The notes under the pieces: generated by a model
What the model was told of the DNA's origin: nothing
What the model saw: only the letters and a program-made list of their open reading frames with translations
Database searches by the model: none
Assembly (NCBI GenBank): GCA_005881885.1
Contig: VBDX01000153.1
Location: 1 to 44,526 of the forward strand
Direction of reading: 5' to 3'
From: Chloroflexota bacterium
GTDB taxonomy: Bacteria; Chloroflexota; Limnocylindria; P2-11E
Length of the DNA: 44,526 bases
Translations under genes and position numbers: made by a program
Shown here: positions 25,660-32,751 of the stretch, piece by piece
Numbering within the stretch: position 1 is the first letter of the stretch
Layout: every line of letters begins with the position of its first letter

Positions 25660-26757
25660 TCAGCTCCCGCAGCTCGCGGCGAGGCGATCCAGATCTCCCT
25701 TCAGGAGATCGGCGATGGCATCGCTCACCCGCGACTTCGAGTCACCGATCGGCTCCCATGCCACGCGCACCTCGATTCGCGAACCCGTCGGCGTCTCGGA
25801 GAGGATCTCCGTCAGATAGAAGGCGTCGCGACCGCCGAAGATATGAAAAGTCGCGCGGCTCTGACCTGGCTCTCGATCGCTCCGGACCACTCGCATGAGC
25901 TCAACGTCGCCCTCGTGATGGCAGTGGATCTCCTGCCCGAGATCTGAGCCGCGTGCGCCCGGCCGAGCGACGGTGTGCGCGAGCTCGGCGCCTGAAGCGG
26001 GCGGGGTTTGCCAGGCCCTGGTCTCCCGCGCTTCCGGGGGTCCTTCGAGCAGCTGGAAGTGCTCACCCCGCCAGCCGCCGAGGACGTCCTGCCGTACGAC
26101 GTCGCGTGCCCGTGCGATCGATACAGGGAGCTCGCGCTCGTCGAGCCACTGCGCCTCGCGGCGGTCGAGGTGGTCCGTGCGCTCCGTCAGAGCGCGAGCG
26201 CGAAGATCGGACAGGTCGATGTATGCGCATCGCACCGTGCCGTGATGATCGACATGCTCTTCATGCGGCACGGCGCCCTCCGTTGCGACCGCCCGGAGCG
26301 CGGCGTCGGTAAGGAGGATGTATTCGTGCGAGGGCACGCTGTTCTTCAGCAGGCGGTGCGCGAGCACGAGGTCGTCGCCAACAAAGTGGTCGTTCCCGGC
26401 AACGCGCTGGCGGACCCATGATCCGCGATGCACGACGAACTTGAGCGTCAGCGCGCCAACGGACGCGCACGCTCGGCAGGGACACGTCGTCGCGATCGTC
26501 ATGAACCGCAGACGCCGGTGATACTCGACGAACTTCTCTTTGAGGAGATCCACGAGATCGGGGGCGTCGTCCCCGCATAGCCAGAAGACCGCATCGCCTT
26601 CTAGCTGCGCGATGCTCAGCTTCCCCGGAGCACATTCACAGAGTGTGTTGAGGAGCTCCGCCAAGATCTCACGCGAGTGCTCGAGCTCGGTGGTCGCGAT
26701 GAACTCGCCGTAGCCGGAGACGTCGCCCAGAACGATGAATCCATGCTCGACCGCCAT
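25660..26757 (-). CDS. DUF2652 nucleotidyl-cyclase-like protein with C-terminal SRPBCC-like domain
   Basis: The N-terminal 190 residues match DUF2652, a relative of class III nucleotidyl cyclases. GFIVLGDVSGYGEFI (Asp12) and QLEGDAVFWL (Asp55) correspond to the two metal-binding Asp. CPCRACASVGALTLKFVVHRG and LVLAHRLLKNS are further DUF2652 hallmarks. The C-terminal 150 residues (GSDLGQEIHCHHEGDVELM, TEILSETPTGSRIEVRVAWEPIG) look like an SRPBCC/polyketide-cyclase lipid pocket. Whether it makes a cyclic nucleotide is unknown. On the minus strand a -10-like cataat (26765-26770) ends 7 nt before the ATG and no ribosome site is seen, so the mRNA may be leaderless. Confidence 0.78.
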   Translation of the reverse strand: MAVEHGFIVLGDVSGYGEFIATTELEHSREILAELLNTLCECAPGKLSIAQLEGDAVFWLCGDDAPDLVDLLKEKFVEYHRRLRFMTIATTCPCRACASVGALTLKFVVHRGSWVRQRVAGNDHFVGDDLVLAHRLLKNSVPSHEYILLTDAALRAVATEGAVPHEEHVDHHGTVRCAYIDLSDLRARALTERTDHLDRREAQWLDERELPVSIARARDVVRQDVLGGWRGEHFQLLEGPPEARETRAWQTPPASGAELAHTVARPGARGSDLGQEIHCHHEGDVELMRVVRSDREPGQSRATFHIFGGRDAFYLTEILSETPTGSRIEVRVAWEPIGDSKSRVSDAIADLLKGDLDRLAASCGS

Positions 26758-26764
26758 GCCGCGG

Positions 26765-26770
26765 GATTAT
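26765..26770 (-). promoter_or_regulatory. Possible -10 element of the DUF2652 gene
   Basis: Read on the minus strand this is cataat, 7 nt before the A of the ATG at 26757. It suggests transcription starting at the start codon. No -35 was recognised. Confidence 0.35.
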
Positions 26771-26820
26771 GCGCGGGGGATGGCGGCGCGAGTGAGTGTC
26801 GGAGCGGAAGACAGGCTCAG

Positions 26821-26851
26821 CGTCCGTGATGTTGAAACAGCCCGGCCTGGT
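26821..26851 (+). repeat. Direct repeat, left copy
   Basis: This copy and the one at 27873-27902 share about 26 of 31 aligned positions, including the block gtgatgttgaa and, after a one-base gap, cagcccg. They lie in the same orientation about 1.05 kb apart and flank the HicA-like/HTH gene pair. Confidence 0.55.
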
Positions 26852-26882
26852 CAGGGATGACCGTGGCTGGTTTCGGCCGTCT

Positions 26883-27440
26883 CTACCTTGACCTGCGAGT
26901 CGTGGCCCTCTTGGCGACCTTCAGTCTTGTGAAGGCTGCACGCGACTTCTTGCCGACCGCGAGCCGACGACCGCGCGCAGCGGCCCAGTCGACGACATCG
27001 ACCCAGCGCCACACGCGGTCGCGGCCGATGGTCGCGAGCGGCGGGGGGAAGCGCGCGGGATTCTCGCTCAGCTGGCGCACGCGCTCGCGCGAGATCTTGA
27101 GCCGGCGCGCGACCTCGCCGCCCGAGACGAGCTCGTGGCGGTCCACGCCGTCCACGCGGTCCAGTTCAACGTCGAGGATCACGATCATGGGCTTGCCGAG
27201 GCCGGCGATCTTAGCCGCCTCAAGGAACGATTCCTGCGTGGTCATGAACGCGTGGTCAGGCGACTTCGCGTCGATCGAAGTTGTGAGTCCGACGGTGTTG
27301 ATTGCCAAGTTGGCGCTCGGCGCCGGGCCCGCAATCCGGCGATCCGCGAAGAGTGCGGACGCGTACGCGTCAAGCGCATCAGGCGTGACCTTCTCGGCCA
27401 GCGGCGCGCTTTCGATGTTGACCGTGTAGCTCTCCGTCAT
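26883..27440 (-). CDS. HTH protein paired with a HicA-like toxin (candidate antitoxin)
   Basis: A 185-residue protein. The N-terminal half (residues 1-105) is a mixed fold (YTVNIESAP, ALDAYASALFADRR, LAINTVGLTTSIDA) that I do not recognise. The C-terminal half is a helix-turn-helix of the MerR/excisionase type: HELVSGGEVARRLKISRERVRQLSENP, then a wing with RDRVWRWVDVVDWAAAR. A basic tail (KKSRAAFTRLKVAKRATTRRSR) ends it. It begins 4 nt after the HicA-like stop and is surely co-transcribed. In HicAB systems the second gene encodes the antitoxin and often carries a DNA-binding domain, so antitoxin and autorepressor is the inferred role, with a non-standard toxin-binding part. Confidence 0.65.
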   Translation of the reverse strand: MTESYTVNIESAPLAEKVTPDALDAYASALFADRRIAGPAPSANLAINTVGLTTSIDAKSPDHAFMTTQESFLEAAKIAGLGKPMIVILDVELDRVDGVDRHELVSGGEVARRLKISRERVRQLSENPARFPPPLATIGRDRVWRWVDVVDWAAARGRRLAVGKKSRAAFTRLKVAKRATTRRSR

Positions 27441-27444
27441 GTCG

Positions 27445-27672
27445 TCATCCCCTCGGCACGAAGCCGTGCCGCTTCATTTGCGCGACCGTGTTTCTCTTCC
27501 AGCGATGGTCGCTTGGCGTTCCTGCGATCCACACGATTCCGACTCCGTCCGGCGCTAGGCACTTCCAGTGACCGCTCGCGAGTCGTTCGCAGCGCCACCC
27601 TTGACGCTGGGCCTCCTCGACCAGATCGCGGACCTCTTTGTTGCTCATCCTACCCGCGGTTCCTTGCGCCAT
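27445..27672 (-). CDS. HicA-like mRNA interferase toxin
   Basis: A 75-residue protein with the small dsRBD-like HicA fold: MSNKEVRDLVEEAQRQGW, then RLASGHWKCLAPDG with the catalytic His in SGHWK. The strand GIVWIAGTPSDHR and a final helix NTVAQMKRHGF follow. HicA toxins cut mRNA and tmRNA. Two starts are possible. ATG 27672 follows a promoter-like ttgaca/taccct pair so closely that the mRNA would be leaderless. ATG 27648 gives the usual HicA N-terminus. It is the first gene of a pair bracketed by direct repeats, in locally AT-richer DNA, which hints at horizontal acquisition. Confidence 0.7.
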   Translation of the reverse strand: MAQGTAGRMSNKEVRDLVEEAQRQGWRCERLASGHWKCLAPDGVGIVWIAGTPSDHRWKRNTVAQMKRHGFVPRG

Positions 27673-27676
27673 GTCA

Positions 27677-27706
27677 AGGGTAGCTGCACGGATTGTGTTA
27701 TGTCAA
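27677..27706 (-). promoter_or_regulatory. Promoter of the HicA-like toxin gene
   Basis: On the minus strand ttgaca (27701-27706) is a perfect -35, followed after 18 nt by taccct (27677-27682) as -10. The ATG at 27672 begins 4 nt later, so the transcript would start at or near the start codon. Confidence 0.5.
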
Positions 27707-27725
27707 TGGCCAGGCAAAATGGCCA
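27705..27725. repeat. Two aatggcca repeats beside the hicA-like -35
   Basis: aatggcca occurs at 27705-27712 and 27718-27725, each containing the palindrome tggcca. The left copy touches the -35 box, so a regulator such as the HTH partner could bind here. This is a weak inference. Confidence 0.3.
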
Positions 27726-27872
27726 ACTCGCGACAAGATACCGCCCACAGCCCATGACTCACGCCGCCACTGCACCCGCCCGTTCCCAGGTTCGGTCGGC
27801 TCGGCGAGCGGCGCGGTCATGACAACTCGAGTCGGGCGCGAGGCGGCTCACATCCGAGCGGACGACAACTCA

Positions 27873-27902
27873 CGTCGGTGATGTTGAACAGCCCGAAGTG
27901 GT
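27873..27902 (+). repeat. Direct repeat, right copy
   Basis: Second copy of the 30-nt repeat at 26821-26851. It differs by one single-base gap and four substitutions and lies just beyond the promoter region of the HicA-like gene. Confidence 0.55.
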
Positions 27903-27964
27903 TTCGACGGCGAGCACTTGCGGCGGCGGCGCCGGCGCAAATCAGGTCCGCGGCAAGCCGGTCC

Positions 27965-28366
27965 CTAGCGCCAGAGGGTGACAATCCCTGCCACCACGAC
28001 TTCGACCGTCAAGTCGTGAACGGCCTGTATGACCCAAACTCCCCACGGTCGCCGTTCGAAGGCCACCTGCGCCGCCTTGAATGTCGCGCCAAACCCCAGC
28101 CACACGAGCGCGCCGAGCAGGATCGCATCGACGACTGACGAGGCACCGAGACTCAGGGAAAGAACTGCGATGACCCAGCCATTGACTAGGCCAACCACGA
28201 GGCCGGTCGCCCCCTGCACCGGCCCGGGCCGCGCCGGGGTCGCGCCAAGCATCCGACTCTGACGGTCGCCAACGCCGAGGATCCCGTAATAGAGGATCCC
28301 GATGGCCACAGCCGCGATCGCGGCGACGATGATCGCCAGGTAATTGACGCCGAAATTGAGCGTCAC
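27965..28366 (-). CDS. DUF1761-type membrane protein
   Basis: A 133-residue protein with four hydrophobic segments. The opening VNYLAIIVAAIAAVAIGILYYGILG is the DUF1761 signature, with the short aromatic turn after the first helix. Later segments are GLVVGLVNGWVIAVLSLSLG, VVDAILLGALVWLGFGATF and VWVIQAVHDLTVEVVVAGIV. The start is GTG 28366, chosen because it opens the family N-terminus; the open frame extends upstream without coding character. It lies 17 nt after the oxidase gene on the same strand and may be co-transcribed. Function of the family is unknown. Confidence 0.72.
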   Translation of the reverse strand: MTLNFGVNYLAIIVAAIAAVAIGILYYGILGVGDRQSRMLGATPARPGPVQGATGLVVGLVNGWVIAVLSLSLGASSVVDAILLGALVWLGFGATFKAAQVAFERRPWGVWVIQAVHDLTVEVVVAGIVTLWR

Positions 28367-28383
28367 CCAATCCGACCGGAGCT

Positions 28384-29787
28384 TTAGTTCGGCGGGATGT
28401 TTTGGTTGATTCGAAAGAAGTTGTCGGGATCGTACTTGCGCTTCAGAGCCTTCAGCCGGTCGTACTTGTGCGCTCCGTACGCCTGCCGGATACGGTCTTC
28501 GCCCTCGTTCATCAGGAAGTTGACGTAGACGCCCGTGTGGTACGGGCCCAAGGCCGTCCAGAAGCTCCGCGACCACTCGCGCTCTTCATCGAATCCAGCG
28601 GCACTCGCGGTCGTTGCGTTGATGTTGATCGTGTGGCCCGCCCTGCGACCGGTAAAGGCGGTGTCATCCTCGCCAATCCGTCTGATCGCTCCCCCGAGCT
28701 GGAAGATCGGGAACGCTGTGAGTCGGGAGGTCATCTGCGGCGCCCTCGTCGCGATGATGTCGATGACATCGTCGGTGAGTTCGGCGAGGTCCGCGGACCG
28801 GAAGTAGTACCACCACCCCTGAGGGAACGACGAGTCGAACATTGATTGATGGGCGAGGAACGGCGTCGGCACGCACAGGTCCAGGAAGGGTGCCCTGAAC
28901 TGCTTGATCGGGCGGATGACCTTCTCGCCCTCCTCGACCGAGCCTGCGTAGCAGCCGATGACCGCCACGACCGGCTTGCCGTGGAACTCGACGGGGATGG
29001 CGGGAAGAGGAGGGACCCTGCGGTGCACCACGATCGTGGTCAGCTCGTCCGGCACGTCGGCGATCCAGTCCCGGTAAAAGCGCAGTACCTTCGCGGACTC
29101 CTCCATGGGCCAGAAGATCGGGCCGGCCAGCACGATCGGCCCGACCGGGTTCAAGCGGAACTCGAACTCCGTGATGATTCCGAAGTTGCCGCCGGCGCCG
29201 CGAATCCCCCAGAAGAGGTCCGGGTTCTCCGACTCGCTTGCCTTCACGAACTCGCCGTCCGCGGTGACCATGTCGACCGCGAGCAGCTGGTCCACCGTGA
29301 GACCGTACTTCCGCATCAGCCACCCGATCCCGCCACCCAGCGTGAGACCGGCGAGTCCGGTGTGGGTGACGATGCCCGCCGGAACGGCCAGCCCGAACGC
29401 CTGCGTCTCTCGGTCGAGCTCCCCAAGCAGCACACCGGCCTGAACCCTGGCCGTCCGCGCCTTCGGGTCGACGCGGACCCCCTTCATCAAGGACAAGTCG
29501 ATGACGATGCCGTCGTCGCATGTGGAGAGGCCTGGAAAGCTGTGCCCCCCGCTACGCACGGCGACCGGCAGGTCCGTCCCACGAGCGAACTTCACCGCCG
29601 CAATGACGTCGGCCACGCCGGCGCATCGTGCGAGGAGAGCCGGGTAGCGGTCGATCGAGCCGTTCCAGATCTTGCGGCGCTCGTCGTAGGTCGGGTCTCC
29701 CCGACGTACGAGCTCCCCGCGGAAAGCCACCCGCAGCGCGCTCAGCGCCGCTTCGTCGAGCTTGATTTCCGTCGCGATGGCACCCAC
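28384..29787 (-). CDS. FAD-linked oxidase with berberine-bridge C-terminus
   Basis: A 467-residue oxidase of the PCMH/VAO family. The FAD-binding half has AVRSGGHSFPG, where His82 is the usual covalent 8-alpha attachment site. VQAGVLLGELDRET, TGLAGLTLGGGIGWLMRKYGLTVD and FWGIRGAGGNFGIIT follow. The C-terminus is a BBE element (YDRLKALKRKYDPDNFFRINQNI). The second flavin-linking Cys of bicovalent members is missing; the position reads THTG. Relatives oxidise sugars, alkaloids or alcohols. Start GTG 29787 is preceded by gggagg, so the longer open frame is rejected. It is divergent from the glycan operon, and an oligosaccharide substrate is possible. Confidence 0.88.
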   Translation of the reverse strand: MGAIATEIKLDEAALSALRVAFRGELVRRGDPTYDERRKIWNGSIDRYPALLARCAGVADVIAAVKFARGTDLPVAVRSGGHSFPGLSTCDDGIVIDLSLMKGVRVDPKARTARVQAGVLLGELDRETQAFGLAVPAGIVTHTGLAGLTLGGGIGWLMRKYGLTVDQLLAVDMVTADGEFVKASESENPDLFWGIRGAGGNFGIITEFEFRLNPVGPIVLAGPIFWPMEESAKVLRFYRDWIADVPDELTTIVVHRRVPPLPAIPVEFHGKPVVAVIGCYAGSVEEGEKVIRPIKQFRAPFLDLCVPTPFLAHQSMFDSSFPQGWWYYFRSADLAELTDDVIDIIATRAPQMTSRLTAFPIFQLGGAIRRIGEDDTAFTGRRAGHTININATTASAAGFDEEREWSRSFWTALGPYHTGVYVNFLMNEGEDRIRQAYGAHKYDRLKALKRKYDPDNFFRINQNIPPN

Positions 29788-30061
29788 GGCTTCCCTCCCT
29801 CGATCGAACGTGACAAGTCTGACACGACACCCGGACCCGCCGACCAGACCGCGGGGACGCCGTAGGCACGAGCGTGTGACGCTCGCTGCTGGCCGAACGC
29901 GCGCCATCGGTGCACGCACGATGTCGGACTGCCGATCAACGGTCGCTGCGCCGATCAAGAAATCCCGAGGTCGCGGTTGTCGCGCTCCCACGGCATCGCG
30001 TTCGCACCGCGGTAACGAACGAAACTCAACTCGGGCTCGCTCTCCCGCCAACAGATCGACC

Positions 30062-30083
30062 CCGCGGTGTAATATCCCCGCGG
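30062..30083 (+). promoter_or_regulatory. ccgcgg repeats flanking a -10-like box
   Basis: Two copies of ccgcgg (30062-30067, 30078-30083) enclose tgtaatatcc. The AT-rich centre resembles a -10 box, so the repeats could be a regulator site or a simple hairpin. Confidence 0.3.
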
Positions 30084-30087
30084 CTGC

Positions 30088-30116
30088 TTGTTAAGCGGCC
30101 GTGGGCGCGGTATTGA
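30088..30116 (+). promoter_or_regulatory. Possible promoter of the glycan operon
   Basis: ttgtta (30088-30093) and tattga (30111-30116) are separated by exactly 17 nt. Transcription from near 30123 would give a leader of about 300 nt before the ugd ATG. Matches to the consensus are only moderate. Confidence 0.4.
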
Positions 30117-30149
30117 AGGGCGAGATGCGCAGGTGGGGGGATAAACACC

Positions 30150-30187
30150 GGAGCCTAGCGACCACTCAAGTGATCGCCTAGGACTCC
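30150..30187 (+). ncRNA. Structured leader hairpin upstream of ugd
   Basis: A long stem can form: ggag / ctcc, cctag / ctagg, cga / tcg and cac / gtg, closed by the loop tcaa. It is interrupted only by two single-base bulges and one C-A mismatch. It lies about 30 nt into the predicted transcript. It matches no riboswitch class I can recall, and I call it a candidate RNA structure only. Confidence 0.35.
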
Positions 30188-30422
30188 TCAATGGCGAGCC
30201 GTTCGAATGAAGCCTCGCGACCGCGACGCGCGGAAGAGGTGTGTTACGGCCGATCTTTCACAGGGTGGGATGCGCGTCGACGATTCAGCGGAGGTTGAAT
30301 CAGCCGAAGCGGCCCTAGACGATCGCGACGGTCATCGCTTAGATGGTGCGCTGACGCGCGTAACCACGCCCGAACCCGTCAGCCAAACGCGTGGCCACGC
30401 GGACGGCACTCCTGCATTGGGC

Positions 30423-31766
30423 ATGCGGCTCGGGATCTTCGGCACAGGCTACGCGGGGCTTGTCACGTCGGTATGCCTGGCTCAGCTGGGCCACGTGGTG
30501 ACTGCGGTCGACAAAGATGCGGAGACCGTCGCCGCCCTCTCACAGGGCATGCCGACCATACGCGAGCCGGGTCTGCCGGAACTGTTGGCCGCGAACCTCG
30601 ACGCCGGCAGGCTCCATTTCACGACACGGCCCGAGGAGGCGATCTGCGCCTCCGACATCATCTTCGTCTGCGTGGGCACGCCGCCACGAAACGACGGGCG
30701 TGCCGACCTTGCTCAGGTCGAGGAGGTCGCCCGCACGATCGCGCCGCTGCTTGACGGCTACAAGCTCATCGTCGAGAAGAGCACCGTTCCCGCCCGCACC
30801 GCCCGGTGGATCGACTGGACCATTCGACGCCTGGCCCGGCCAGAGCACGAGTTCGAGGTCGCGAGCAATCCGGAATTCCTCCGCGAGGGCACGGCGGTCA
30901 GCGACTTTCTTCAGCCCGACCGCATCGTCATCGGCGCGGACAGTGCCCGCGCGCGGTCGCTCTTGCTCGACCTCTACAAGCCGTACTTCGACTGCCCGAT
31001 CGTGCTCACGAGCGTGACGACGGCGGAATTCATCAAGCAGACGGCGAACGCCTTCCTCGCCGCCAAGGTCTCGTTCATCAATGTTGTGTCCGATCTGTGC
31101 GAGGCGCTCGGCGTCGACGTCACGGCGGTAGCGAGGGGCGTCGGCCTGGATCACCGGATCGGCGGCGATTTCGTGAACGCGGGCCTCGGCTTCGGTGGCT
31201 CCTGCCTGCCGAAAGATTTGAGCTCCCTCATCACCGTGGCCGAGGACCATGGCGTCGACATCGACCTCCTCAAGGAGGTGGAGCGCATCAATAACGCTCG
31301 CGTCGAGCGCCTGCTCGCGAAGATCGAGCGCGCGTTGTGGGTGCTGCGGCACAAGGTCATCGCCGTGCTCGGCGCGTCCTTCAAGCCGGATACCGATGAC
31401 ATCCGCGGCGCGCCGAGCCTGACCGTCATCCCTTGGCTCCACGCCGCCGGAGCGAACCTCCGCGTGTACGATCCGGCGGCGCTCCCCAAGCTGAAAAAAC
31501 TCTTTCGGCCTGATGACCGGCTCACCTACGCGGCGACGGCGCTCGAGGCGGCCCGCGACGCGAACGCGCTGGTCATTCTCACCGACTGGGATGAATTTCG
31601 GATGCTCGACCTCAAGCTCGTCCGGTCGCTCATGCGGACGCCGATCATCGTCGACGGACGCAATATGTTCGCGCCCGCGGAGATGCGGGCCGCCGGCTTC
31701 GAGTACTACAGCCTCGGGCGCGGAGACGTGACCCTGGGCGCCGAGCGACACCGGGCGTGGACTTGA
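30423..31766 (+). CDS. ugd: UDP-glucose 6-dehydrogenase
   Basis: Oxidises UDP-glucose to UDP-glucuronate with two NAD. The 447-residue protein has the N-terminal NAD motif [12 protein letters not shown] (residues 5-16), [15 protein letters not shown], the central [11 protein letters not shown] signature, and the catalytic Cys261 in FGGSCLPKD. The C-terminal UDP-binding domain begins at [14 protein letters not shown]. The open frame reaches back to 30207, but ATG 30423 gives the usual N-terminus; the ribosome site is weak. It is the first gene of the glycan operon and overlaps the decarboxylase gene by 10 nt, a natural two-step supply of UDP-GlcA and UDP-xylose. Confidence 0.95.
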   Translation: MRLGIFGTGYAGLVTSVCLAQLGHVVTAVDKDAETVAALSQGMPTIREPGLPELLAANLDAGRLHFTTRPEEAICASDIIFVCVGTPPRNDGRADLAQVEEVARTIAPLLDGYKLIVEKSTVPARTARWIDWTIRRLARPEHEFEVASNPEFLREGTAVSDFLQPDRIVIGADSARARSLLLDLYKPYFDCPIVLTSVTTAEFIKQTANAFLAAKVSFINVVSDLCEALGVDVTAVARGVGLDHRIGGDFVNAGLGFGGSCLPKDLSSLITVAEDHGVDIDLLKEVERINNARVERLLAKIERALWVLRHKVIAVLGASFKPDTDDIRGAPSLTVIPWLHAAGANLRVYDPAALPKLKKLFRPDDRLTYAATALEAARDANALVILTDWDEFRMLDLKLVRSLMRTPIIVDGRNMFAPAEMRAAGFEYYSLGRGDVTLGAERHRAWT

Positions 31767-32743
31767 GCGCGAAATCGTCCCCGGCGGTTCTGATCACCGG
31801 AGCGGCCGGATTCCTCGGATCTCACCTCTGCGAACATTTCCTCGCGCGCGACTGGCACGTTCTCGGGATCGACAACCTCCTCACCGGGGTCGCTGGGAAT
31901 CTCGCCCACCTCCAGGGGGACGCGCGCTTCCGGCTCATGCAGCAGGACGTGACCAAGCCATTCGCCGTCGACGATCGCGTAGATCTCGTCCTGCACTTCG
32001 CTTCACCCGCCAGCCCGCGCGACTATCTGAAATACCCACTACACACGCTCGAGGTCGACAGCGTGGGCACGCTCCGCACGCTTGCGCTGGCCAAAGCCCA
32101 TGGCGCGCGTTTCGTACTCGCGTCCACGAGTGAGGTCTACGGCAGTCCGCATGTCCACCCGCAACATGAATCGTATTGGGGGAACGTCAACCCGATCGGA
32201 CCACGGAGCGTGTACGACGAGGGCAAGCGCTTCGCCGAGGCCGTGACGATGGCGTACTACCGCTTGCACGGTCTCGATGCGCGCATCATCAGGATCTTTA
32301 ACACGTACGGCCCGCGCATGCGCATCGATGACGGTCGTGTCGTCCCGGAGTTCATCAGCTGTGCGCTGTCGGGTGTTCCTCTGCCGGTGCACGGCGACGG
32401 CCGGCAGACCAGGAGCTTCTGCTTCGTGGACGATCTCGTCGAGGGCATCTATCGGTGTGCCAGCCATGAAGGACTTGCGGGAAACGTGTTCAACCTCGGC
32501 AACCCGGAAGAGGTCACGGTTCTTGAGCTCATCGACAGCATCGCGGCGCTTCTCGGTCACAGGCCGCTCACCGTTCACTTGCCGTTGCCCGAAGACGATC
32601 CGGCACGCCGACGGCCGGATATCGGCAAGGCCGAGGCTGTGCTGGGATGGACACCGACGGTCCCGCTTCGCGAAGGACTGCGCCGAACGATCGAGTGGTT
32701 CGCGCGCGTGATGCCGGCGCACGATCCGCGCATCTCGGCGTAG
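31757..32743 (+). CDS. uxs: UDP-glucuronate decarboxylase (UDP-xylose synthase)
   Basis: Converts UDP-glucuronate to UDP-xylose. The 328-residue extended SDR has [12 protein letters not shown] (13-24), [16 protein letters not shown] (a UXS-specific segment), TSEVYG (124-129), the catalytic Tyr153 and Lys157 in SVYDEGKR, and [10 protein letters not shown], again typical of [20 protein letters not shown] and [12 protein letters not shown] complete the match. It starts at GTG 31757 inside the end of ugd, so the two are coupled. UDP-glucuronate epimerases and dTDP-glucose dehydratases are close relatives, but the ASPASP motif favours decarboxylation. Confidence 0.9.
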   Translation: MDLSAKSSPAVLITGAAGFLGSHLCEHFLARDWHVLGIDNLLTGVAGNLAHLQGDARFRLMQQDVTKPFAVDDRVDLVLHFASPASPRDYLKYPLHTLEVDSVGTLRTLALAKAHGARFVLASTSEVYGSPHVHPQHESYWGNVNPIGPRSVYDEGKRFAEAVTMAYYRLHGLDARIIRIFNTYGPRMRIDDGRVVPEFISCALSGVPLPVHGDGRQTRSFCFVDDLVEGIYRCASHEGLAGNVFNLGNPEEVTVLELIDSIAALLGHRPLTVHLPLPEDDPARRRPDIGKAEAVLGWTPTVPLREGLRRTIEWFARVMPAHDPRISA

Positions 32744-32751
32744 CGGCCCGT

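Larger units (their letters stand above)
27673..27964. other. Gap upstream of the HicA-like gene
   Basis: This 292-nt gap holds the hicA-like promoter, two copies of aatggcca spaced by 13 nt, and the right direct repeat. The part at 27690-27760 is visibly AT-richer than the surroundings. I see no gene in it. Confidence 0.5.
29788..30422. other. 635-nt divergent promoter and leader region
   Basis: This region separates the oxidase gene from ugd. It holds a promoter-like pair near 30088-30116, two ccgcgg palindromes around an AT-rich -10-like box, and a long imperfect hairpin at 30150-30187. The frame of ugd stays open upstream to 30207, but the encoded residues look like chance. Otherwise I see no gene. 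Confidence 0.5.

Noticed and set aside
30150-30187. Known riboswitch (c-di-GMP, c-di-AMP, SAM, cobalamin)
   Set aside because: None of the conserved core bases I remember for these classes are present, so it is listed only as an unassigned hairpin.
30207-30422. N-terminal extension of ugd
   Set aside because: It encodes polar sequence without similarity to the family; the Rossmann motif begins right after ATG 30423.
30540-31751. 403-codon minus-strand frame opposite ugd
   Set aside because: It lies fully opposite a clear UDP-glucose dehydrogenase and shows no recognisable domain.
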